From: a virus
Reading direction: 5' to 3' (one strand)
IMG/VR virus record: IMGVR_UViG_3300031565_000236
Coordinates: 1 to 30,795 of that record
DNA length: 30,795 bases
Positions 20,783 through 29,000 of this stretch are shown piece by piece. Within the stretch, counting starts at the first letter, position 1; each line of letters opens with the position of its first letter. The notes under the pieces are model-generated. The model did no database searches and was not told where the DNA came from. It saw nothing but the letters and a program-made list of their open reading frames with translations. The translations under genes were made by a program, and so were the position numbers.

Positions 20783-23700
20783 ATGGCGGACGAGAAGGTT
20801 CAACTTACCGTTGAGGCGATGCTGGATGGCGACAGTATCGGCAAACTGACATCAGCGCTCGCCTCTGGGGTAGAGAAAGCGACCACCGAGGGTGGGAAGC
20901 GGGCTCAGAAGGAGTACGCGAACTACATCAAAGTAGCGGCAGAAGCCGGTATCCGCGGGATGGACGGGTCAAAAACTCGTAAGGAGTTTTTGGACAAGGT
21001 GTTGGATGCCAACGCCATGTCGGCTCGCATTCAAGAGGCATGGGAAAAAGGAGACAATGAACACGCCAAATTCTTAGAGGGCCAACGTAAAAAGGACATG
21101 AAGCATCTGCAACTCCTGGCAGACCGTCGTAAAGCGAATTACGCGGATCTTGCCCGGACACAGAGCCGAACGATGGCCGAGCAGGCCGACGCGTTCTCCG
21201 GCAAACTGGAACGTGGCATCAGTGGTTTGTTCTCCGGGAACATTAATATCGCAGGGATGATCAAAGGGGCCGGGCAAGCAGGGCAACGACGCGGAGACGC
21301 TGCGATCCTCAAAGGCAATGACCCAGACGCCACGAAACGTGACAAACAGATGGCCACCCTGGGTAAAACCATGGCCACAATCGGCACCGGGTTGATGGGT
21401 TTAGGGGCCGTCACGGGCATTCTCACTGTCCTCGTCAAAGCGTTCGTTGATCTTCACGACCGTGTGGCGGACATAAACGCTTCGTTTATGTCTACGGCAG
21501 GTGCCGCCGATTTTGGTTTTGGAGGGGCCGCGCATGACGCCGATAAACTCACTGCCAGAATTGATGAGGTTCGGGAATCCGTTTTGGACGTATCCAAGCT
21601 CCCGTTTGGCCCTAATCTGCAAGGTTGGGGGCAATCCAGCGGAGACCTGTTCGCCATTCTTGGCGCGATGAACGAAATGAATTTTTCGTTTGAAAGGATG
21701 GAGAAGAACATCGAAGGGAACATCGAAGGGTTGAGTTCTTTTGCGGATCACGCCATCCGAGCCGTGGCTTACGGGAAGCTGCTTGGCGTTGAAGGTCGAG
21801 AGATGGGTCAGAACATGGCCCAAATGGCAAACGAGTTTGGCGTGGGTCTCGATGTCATTTCAGAGGGTCTCCATGCTGTACACCGAGAAGCCATGCTCAG
21901 TGGCTTCTCGACCAAACGGTTCTACTCAACCGTTCTGGAACTGACTTCGGGTTTGGGTGCATACAACGTCCGGTTGGAAGAAGCGGCTAACTTGTTGGGT
22001 CTGGTGGGTCAAGTCGCAGGCGAAGGCGAAGCCGGTGGGATGATCAAAAAGCATGGAACTGGCATGGAGCAGATGAGCATCACGGAACGGCTCCAGAAAC
22101 TCCTTCTGGACGGAGGCAAAGACAGTCCGACTACAAAACGCATTTTCACGGACGACGCAAAAGCAAGTGCAGGGGCGTTTTACAAAGCGCTTAAAGACAA
22201 TAAGAATTTCGATGGGACCGAACTCCTGAAGCTGTTTGGACTCGATGTTGGCGGAGGCATGGATGCGTTTGTCAAACAGTTTATGAAGATTAAACCCGGC
22301 CAGCGGCAGAAACTCAGGGATGCTTTGTTTGCGGACAAAACGGGTCTTGGCTCCGACGCCTCTGAGATTTCGGATATTGCTGACAGGGGCGTGGCGAAGT
22401 CCGCAGCAGGCAAAGGGGACATGGCACGGCAGGTGGAGGCCCTGTCTTTCCTGGGTCCTGCTGCACAAATGGCCATGAAAATGCAATTGCCCATATTGTT
22501 TAAGAACGTCAAGAGTTCTCTTGGTGCTCTTATGATGACGGGATCCGAGGAGGCACAGGCAGCCGCCGAAGCCGCGACTGGGATGAGTGCCCAAGAACTC
22601 CAAGAACTCGGCGCGATGCAAAGTAAGATGATGGCGAACTTCAACAAGTTCGCGGCCATGTCCGAAGATCAGTTGAACGCGCAAGGGGTAACGCGGACGG
22701 GCAAAGGCGCATATCGACGTAGGGACCAGACTACGGGAGAAGTTTCCGGGGACGTGTTCAAAGACTGGCTGGGACTTCTTTTGGCATCGAATGATGAGGT
22801 CGAACACATGACCAAAGCGGCCCTTACGCATGACCAGAAAGTTGCCAAGGACACTTCGGATAGGACCGCAAAACTCGCCACGGTGCTGGAGGAGAATGTT
22901 GCGTCCATTCTCAACGACATCTACGTTGTTGTGCGTGACATTTTGAACTTCCTTCTTGGCAGTTCCGAGAAAAAGAACCAATTGTGGGGGGCCGGGCAGA
23001 AACTCATTCAGGAGTTTGCCGCAGAGGAGGAAAAGGCCAAAACTGCTCTTAAAAAAGCCCAGGACGCACATACGACAGCACAGAATACTCCCGGCGCGGA
23101 CACCAAAGCCACCGCAGCCGCAGTTTCTGCTGCACAAGCCGACGTGAACAAATATGCGGCGTTGGGGGAGAAGGCTAGGACGATAGACCCTACTTCGGCC
23201 GGCACCTATGAGAACTACAAAGCACAGGTGTACGCCCAAGCGGGCTTTGATCAAAACGCTGGGGGAGAGAAGGGAAAAAAGAACCGGGAGCGCCGGGAAA
23301 AAGAAACCCGCGGAAAATCTTTCTGGGAAGCGGTGGGTGACGATGGTTTGACTGGTGCAGCGACTTGGGCTGCGGGTATGGAAAGCGGGTCGGACAGTTA
23401 TAGTGCGTTCAAATCCCAGATCGAAGAGTTCGCCCAGGAAACTGGGATGTCTGGCTCTGATAAACAGATCATCCTCGATTACTGGAAAGACAAATACCTC
23501 CGACAGTATGAACAAGACCATCCTGTAATGTTTGGGGTGCAACCTGAAGCGGCGATGCTGTTCGATCCAGGGGCCGTAGCACAGAGTGTTTGGGAGTCTG
23601 CAACAGGGGGCCGGGCCTCACTTATAGCGGATATGTCCACTATGGGTAGTGGGGTGGAGGGGATGGATACCGTTATTGCTAAATACCGTGCAGGTCTTGA

Positions 23701-24016
23701 AGACCAAGGTAAGCGTGCGGCTAGTATCCCCGACGATCGTAGTGGGGAGGACAGGAGAAAAACGGATTGGGGTCCGGTCATACCCTCAATGAATGACATG
23801 TTCGTTCCTACGAACGGTCGGCCCGTTGCATTGAACTCTGCCGATCAAGTGCTCGCCATGAAACCCGGCGGTGCTATCGACCGCGTTCTCGGGGGCCGTG
23901 GAGGCGGCGGGGGTTCTCCTGTGACCATCAACATCAAATGGACCGGGGACGAAGCCCTCGTCCGTCGTGCCGTCATCGAAGGCATCAACATAGCGAGAGG
24001 AAAACCGTTTGCCTGA
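20783..24016 (+). CDS. tape measure protein
   Basis: The 1077-residue protein sits in the tape-measure slot between the chaperone-position genes and the baseplate genes. It has an Ala/Lys-rich helical N-terminus, a hydrophobic segment at about 197-222 (MATIGTGLMGLGAVTGILTVLV) and long helices rich in Ala, Gly and Met, as is usual in tape measures, with a Gly-rich stretch and beta end at the C-terminus (GGRGGGGGSPVTINIKW). At the usual 1.5 angstrom per residue the tail would be roughly 160 nm. I see no obvious lytic motif. A 12-base tandem duplication encodes NIEGNIEG (21709-21732). The ribosome site GAGGAGGGGG is strong. The stop overlaps the TTG start of the next gene. Confidence 0.85.
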   Translation: MADEKVQLTVEAMLDGDSIGKLTSALASGVEKATTEGGKRAQKEYANYIKVAAEAGIRGMDGSKTRKEFLDKVLDANAMSARIQEAWEKGDNEHAKFLEGQRKKDMKHLQLLADRRKANYADLARTQSRTMAEQADAFSGKLERGISGLFSGNINIAGMIKGAGQAGQRRGDAAILKGNDPDATKRDKQMATLGKTMATIGTGLMGLGAVTGILTVLVKAFVDLHDRVADINASFMSTAGAADFGFGGAAHDADKLTARIDEVRESVLDVSKLPFGPNLQGWGQSSGDLFAILGAMNEMNFSFERMEKNIEGNIEGLSSFADHAIRAVAYGKLLGVEGREMGQNMAQMANEFGVGLDVISEGLHAVHREAMLSGFSTKRFYSTVLELTSGLGAYNVRLEEAANLLGLVGQVAGEGEAGGMIKKHGTGMEQMSITERLQKLLLDGGKDSPTTKRIFTDDAKASAGAFYKALKDNKNFDGTELLKLFGLDVGGGMDAFVKQFMKIKPGQRQKLRDALFADKTGLGSDASEISDIADRGVAKSAAGKGDMARQVEALSFLGPAAQMAMKMQLPILFKNVKSSLGALMMTGSEEAQAAAEAATGMSAQELQELGAMQSKMMANFNKFAAMSEDQLNAQGVTRTGKGAYRRRDQTTGEVSGDVFKDWLGLLLASNDEVEHMTKAALTHDQKVAKDTSDRTAKLATVLEENVASILNDIYVVVRDILNFLLGSSEKKNQLWGAGQKLIQEFAAEEEKAKTALKKAQDAHTTAQNTPGADTKATAAAVSAAQADVNKYAALGEKARTIDPTSAGTYENYKAQVYAQAGFDQNAGGEKGKKNRERREKETRGKSFWEAVGDDGLTGAATWAAGMESGSDSYSAFKSQIEEFAQETGMSGSDKQIILDYWKDKYLRQYEQDHPVMFGVQPEAAMLFDPGAVAQSVWESATGGRASLIADMSTMGSGVEGMDTVIAKYRAGLEDQGKRAASIPDDRSGEDRRKTDWGPVIPSMNDMFVPTNGRPVALNSADQVLAMKPGGAIDRVLGGRGGGGGSPVTINIKWTGDEALVRRAVIEGINIARGKPFA

Positions 24017-24794
24017 TCGCCTGCCAGTTTTTCGTAGCGCTTTCAACTCTTTCCGGGACGAGTTCTCCGGTCAGGGTAAGAAGCCTGTGATCATCGACAT
24101 CTTGTCGTCTGACCAGGAGACGAGCTTACTCCCGCTCGATCTCCGTATGGTTTTGCACGTCAATCCGAAGACGATGACCATGCACTACGAAAAGAACGTC
24201 ACCCGGATTCAGACCAAAGGTGGGTTCGTTGAGCAGCACTGGGGCGATGCCGCCGAACGTATCTCTTTCAACATGGCGACAGGAGGCTTCATGCGCCTCT
24301 ATGCGGGGTTGTCGAGCAAGACAGGCAGTTCCTTCCAAGGGAACCTTCAGTCCACTGGGCCAGCCGTGACGGCCGTTCAGGGGCGTCGAGAGACCATCGC
24401 CTACGACAAGTACCTGGACCTCCTGGCAATGTTCCACAACAACGGCTCCATCTACGATGTGAACGGCAACATCGTCATGCAGGGCTACATGAAGATCACT
24501 TTCGATGGCGGGGTCTACATCGGCTGGTTCGACGGGGATTTCACCGTCACCGAGAGCGCTTTGAAGCCTTACCAGTTTGAGCTTTCGTCCAACTTCAACA
24601 TTGACCGTGAAGAGATGGTCATGCGGACGACTTTGCTCAACACCGATACGGACCTGTTCCAACCGGGAACCAGCAGCCCGCAGTTTGAGCCTGGCCAGGC
24701 GACCATCCCAGGTGCCAACACGCCTTTTGATGCGTTCCTCAACCTGTTTGAAGAGGAACGCCAAGGCAACGTGTTCCAAGGAGTGAGTAGCTGA
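24009..24794 (+). CDS. baseplate protein, paralogue 1
   Basis: The 261-residue product starts at TTG 24009, overlapping the tape-measure stop, with GAGAGG about 9 bases upstream. It carries LDLRMVLHVNPKTMTMHYEKN, WGDAAERISFNMATGGFM, then LDLLAMFHNNGSIYD and VYIGWFDGDFTVTESALKPYQFELSSNF. The same order of motifs occurs in the next gene, so the two are duplicates that diverged. Proteins with this strand-rich NP(K/E)xxxxxY pattern sit next to the tape measure in large myophages and probably form the baseplate hub collar or tail-tip tube. The role is inferred from order. Confidence 0.7.
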   Translation: MPDRLPVFRSAFNSFRDEFSGQGKKPVIIDILSSDQETSLLPLDLRMVLHVNPKTMTMHYEKNVTRIQTKGGFVEQHWGDAAERISFNMATGGFMRLYAGLSSKTGSSFQGNLQSTGPAVTAVQGRRETIAYDKYLDLLAMFHNNGSIYDVNGNIVMQGYMKITFDGGVYIGWFDGDFTVTESALKPYQFELSSNFNIDREEMVMRTTLLNTDTDLFQPGTSSPQFEPGQATIPGANTPFDAFLNLFEEERQGNVFQGVSS

Positions 24795-26005
24795 TGGGCA
24801 CTCTCAAAAAAGTCCCTTCGGCGCAGATTTACGCCAAACTCAGCGCCGGCCCCAACTGGCAGCGAGAGTACGAGGTCCAACCTGGAGTGCCTATCGACGG
24901 GTCCAACGCAGCGTTGCGAGATCCCACGTATGGGTCGCCGTTCACGTTCAGGATCATGCCACCCGAGGCATTGGTATCTGCCCTCACGACCACACCAGGG
25001 GAGTCTCAGGTTCGGCTCATCAACAGTGCTCTCCGAGAAACCAACAACTTCAGCGATGTTCGTGACCGTGTTGCAAATCTCCGGGCTACAAACTTTGTTT
25101 CGACGAACGACGGGAACCTAAAACAGTTGGAGTCTCTCATCGCGCTCAACGGCGTGTTGTTTGATCCAAGCAACGCTCAACAGTCTCAAGCGAATGTCCC
25201 GGCGATTTCAGATCTCACCCAAGCAGCCAACATCCTGTTGCAACTCAACCGGGCACTTCAGTCGCCGCCTTTGACGTTGCTCATCAACCCCGAGCAAATC
25301 AGTTTCTCCTACGGGACGATCCAGAACTACTCCGAGCGAAACCGCTACGGCTACATCTTCCAGCGATGGGGCGAACAGCAAGTCCGGTTGTCCGTGAGTG
25401 GCAAGACAGGCGCGTTCATTGCCGGAGTGAAATCATTGGTTGGAGGCACGAACCAAATCCAGAACTTCGGAGGACTGGGCGGACCCGCAGCCGGAGCCAT
25501 CCCATCGACCCCAACGGTCTCGGGTGTCCAGTGGGCATCCAAACGGGACTCGGCTTCATGGCAAAACCTGATGTCGTTGCTGACCTTCTATCGCAACAAC
25601 GGGTACATCTACGACAGCTTGGAGCAGACCGAAGCCATGTTGTTCATCGGGTCGATCGCCATCGACTACGACCAGAACACCTGGATTGGTCACTTTGAGA
25701 ACTTTGAGTGGCAGTACGACGAAGGCAAACAGGGCGGCGGCATCGAGTTCTCTTTTGAGTTCATCGCCGATTTCATTTACGACAACGCTCAGCAAGAGTT
25801 CCAGGTTCTTCCTATTGCTTCGCCTACTCCGAGCCCGAGTGACCCTCTTTGGACACGAAAGCGTCAGCAGCAATCCCGTCCAGGTGCCTTCCGTGTGAAT
25901 GCGACGGTTGCGGGGTTCCAAGACGCAACAACCACAGGCGTCTCTACTAGCGCAGGGTCCAATGGGGCCAACGCGACGGGTCTTTTTTCCCCTTTCAACA
26001 CCTAA
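24794..26005 (+). CDS. baseplate protein, paralogue 2
   Basis: This 403-residue protein starts in a TGATG overlap with paralogue 1. Residues of about 155-355 repeat the paralogue's architecture: LTLLINPEQISFSYG, RWGEQQVRLSVSGKTGAF, LMSLLTFYRNNGYIYD, TWIGHFENFEWQYDEGKQGG and a final FSFEFIADFIYD. An N-terminal extension of about 150 residues, containing a Pro/Asn-rich start and a helical LRETNNFSDVRDRVANL segment, is absent from paralogue 1. The C-terminus is Ser/Thr/Gly-rich. It probably works beside paralogue 1 in the baseplate hub. The next gene starts 3 bases downstream of its stop. Confidence 0.7.
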   Translation: MGTLKKVPSAQIYAKLSAGPNWQREYEVQPGVPIDGSNAALRDPTYGSPFTFRIMPPEALVSALTTTPGESQVRLINSALRETNNFSDVRDRVANLRATNFVSTNDGNLKQLESLIALNGVLFDPSNAQQSQANVPAISDLTQAANILLQLNRALQSPPLTLLINPEQISFSYGTIQNYSERNRYGYIFQRWGEQQVRLSVSGKTGAFIAGVKSLVGGTNQIQNFGGLGGPAAGAIPSTPTVSGVQWASKRDSASWQNLMSLLTFYRNNGYIYDSLEQTEAMLFIGSIAIDYDQNTWIGHFENFEWQYDEGKQGGGIEFSFEFIADFIYDNAQQEFQVLPIASPTPSPSDPLWTRKRQQQSRPGAFRVNATVAGFQDATTTGVSTSAGSNGANATGLFSPFNT

Positions 26006-26008
26006 GCC

Positions 26009-29000
26009 ATGCCGAATATCTCAGATAGGCCCTACACCGGCACTTGGCAAAACAACATGCGCCAGGTCGTTCGGCATACGCCGGACGGAATGGTTTTCAT
26101 CAATGGAGACCTAGCTCTCCCGGGATGTGAACGGTGTCGTGGACGTATCGACATCCAGCGGTATGTGACCGCGATGAGCGTGGACGCGGGTACGCAGCCA
26201 GGCGCTCTGTCGGCAAGCCTGTCGTTGAGTGTGCCCCGAATTTCGGGGGATCAGCTTTTCCGGGATGGTTATAACAAGCTCACCCCTGGTTTAGAGGTCC
26301 ACATCTACATGCGGGGGTACTTCCCGACTTCTGGGTATTTTGGTGCAGCCGGACCAGCGGCAGATATTCGGTTGCGTGGTCCTGACGGAGCCGTGGATGG
26401 TTTTGGGGGGAAGATCGAGTGGGGCAACGTCCCGACTTATCCCTACTACCCGGTGTTTCACGGCGTTGTCACCAACGTCTCTTACGAATACTCGGGAGGC
26501 GAGTACCACTCTCAAGTCACGTGCGCGTCATTGCTTCATTTTTGGCAGTACCAGAATCTTAACTCAGAGGGAGCCACCGAAGCCACGCGAGGAAACAACT
26601 CCCAAGTACGTGTTGGTCAAACGGGGATCAACTACAACAACACGCACCCTTTCGGCATGATCTACGATTTGTATCGCTCTCAGGCAGGGGCACAAGGCGG
26701 GGTCAAGTATTTCGCTGGCGGTGGTTCAAATCTCGATGCTCCGATGGATGGTCTCCGAAAAGACCCTAACTACACTGTTTGGTCACATATCGCGGAATAC
26801 TGGGCGCAACGGTTTCGCAATCGAGTCCAGAACCTTCGTATGTACGGGGTCAACGGCAATCTGTTCAACGCTGCACAACAAGCTTTCCTGGGTCAACGAG
26901 GTAAAAGCGATACAAAAAATCTTCTCAAGCAAGTTCAGTTTGCTGAGGATGGGACTCTTTCCAACGTCAAAGACCCGTTCTCTCAGGACATTGCTGTTGC
27001 CAAAGCCCTTGGTTTTGAGCGAAGTGGTTTCGATTTCATTTGGGGACCTATCGACAACCCCGATCCCGACGAAAAGGGTAAGACAACAGGACTCGACGAC
27101 AACAGCCCTGCGTCGCTCAACATGCTGGACATGTACGCGTACACCCAGCAGTCGAGTCAGATAGGTCAGATGCAGCATTGGGAGTCGACATACGAGACCA
27201 AACTCCAGATCGCACAAGCGGTTACGGAAGCCACAGGGTATGAGTTCTACCAAGATGTCGATGGGGACTTGGTTTTCAAACCGCCGTTTTACAATTTGGA
27301 CACGTCTTCAAATCGGGTCTACCGCATCGAAGACATCGACATCATCAGCATCAATTTCACTCATTCGGAACCGGAAGCCACTTGGATCAAGGTAAAGCCT
27401 TCGTACAACAAAGGCTTGTTGATGTTGTCCAACGAAGGCTCGCTTAACCGAGAGGCCATTCACGCTGACCCAAAACTTCTGGCGCAGTTTGGATGGCGCG
27501 GTGGAGCGACACTTGAAGTTACTTACACAACCGATGTGCGAGCGTGTCACCTGATCGGGATGGCTCGTTTGGACCTTCTCAACGTCGGAATCAACTCCGC
27601 CACCCTAACTATCCCGCTTCGACCAGAGATGCGTCCAGGCATCCCGGTTTACGTTGCGTTCGAAGACAGTTTTTATTACATCAGTCAGTTGGCCCACGGA
27701 TTGAGTTTCGGCGCTCAATGTACGACGACGCTTCAGTTGATCTGTCGTCGGAGGAAGTTTTTTGCGCCAGGCACCCCCGAGCCTGCTTCCCCAGGACAAG
27801 ACATCAACGACCTCATCCATTTGGATCGCACGGACTTACCTCCGCGCCCCATCCAAATCCACGAAGACGGCATCCCTCGCCTTGCTGGGTTCCCCAACGT
27901 CGTCATGGCGTTAGACCCTACGCGCCTCAACCCGAAGTTTTTTGCCGTTGGAGCAGGTCTTCCGCATTTGGATTCCACAGATGATGTGAGGTTGTTTTTC
28001 AACTTCGTTCGGGAAGACATGAAATCGGAGGGAGTGTTCCAAGAAGTACCTGCTTCTCAAGCACAAGACCCTAGTCAGTCCCCATCCCAGAGTACCCAGT
28101 ACCGATTGCAGGTCAGCGAAAACGAATTCATCATTTTCTCCATTGAGGATTTGGCATCGGCATACAACGATCTTCAAAACGCCCGTAAAGAAGTAGATGC
28201 GCGTCAGAGTGCGATTGAAGCCAAACGGTCTGCGCTAAGAGCAGCAGACCGTTTTTTGGATTCTCAGCAAGCGCGAGGCCCTTCAACGACGAAGAACGCT
28301 GCGTTAACAGCGTTGCAACAAAAACTCACCGAAGCACAGCAAAAACTAGCTACCACCGAAAGTACGTTAGGGGGAGGGCGTCGTGTTGATGCCAAAGGCG
28401 GCGTCATTGCTTCAGAAGGCGTCCCCAACAGTAACTTGTTCCAGATCGTTCTGAGAACGACCCAGTTGCATCGAGGCCAACCTAATCGTCGAACGGTTGA
28501 CGGGATCCCTGGTTCTGATGAGCTAGCTTCCCGGTTGGATCTGCTTGAAAACCTGAAATCAACTTACACCGCCACAAGTCTCCCGGGCTATTACCGGTAC
28601 TACTCGGCTTCACACCCTAAGCCTGATCAGCAAGGGCAGCCGGCCATCTTCATGTCTGACAAGAAGAGGCCGAAGACAAAACCAACGACCCCCAGCACGG
28701 GAGGCGGAGCCACGCCGGCCGCGATCCCGCCAGCTCCCGTCCCGACACCGGTCGAAGAAGTCAACACTGATGGGTTGACTCCCACCGAAGCACTCAAAGC
28801 CAAGCTAAAGGCTCTGGGAGTGGAGTGGGTTGGGGAAAGCCGTATTTTTGAATACCAGAAGCGCGGCGGGATGACGATCGACGGCAAAAAGACAATCAGA
28901 GTCCAAGACCCCGCCTTCCCCGACAACCCCAAAAAAACAATAAAGGTCCCCAACCCGACTTTCGGTCAACTGATTCCTGATAACACCAACCCGAAGACCC

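Noticed and set aside
21926-23542. 538-residue minus-strand open frame opposite the tape measure
   Set aside because: The tape measure frame has the expected composition and context; the antisense product is His/Cys/Phe-rich and unstructured in appearance.
27544-27984. 146-residue + frame within the hub gene region
   Set aside because: The frame from 26009 is uninterrupted through this region and carries the hub-like sequence; this one is a shadow.
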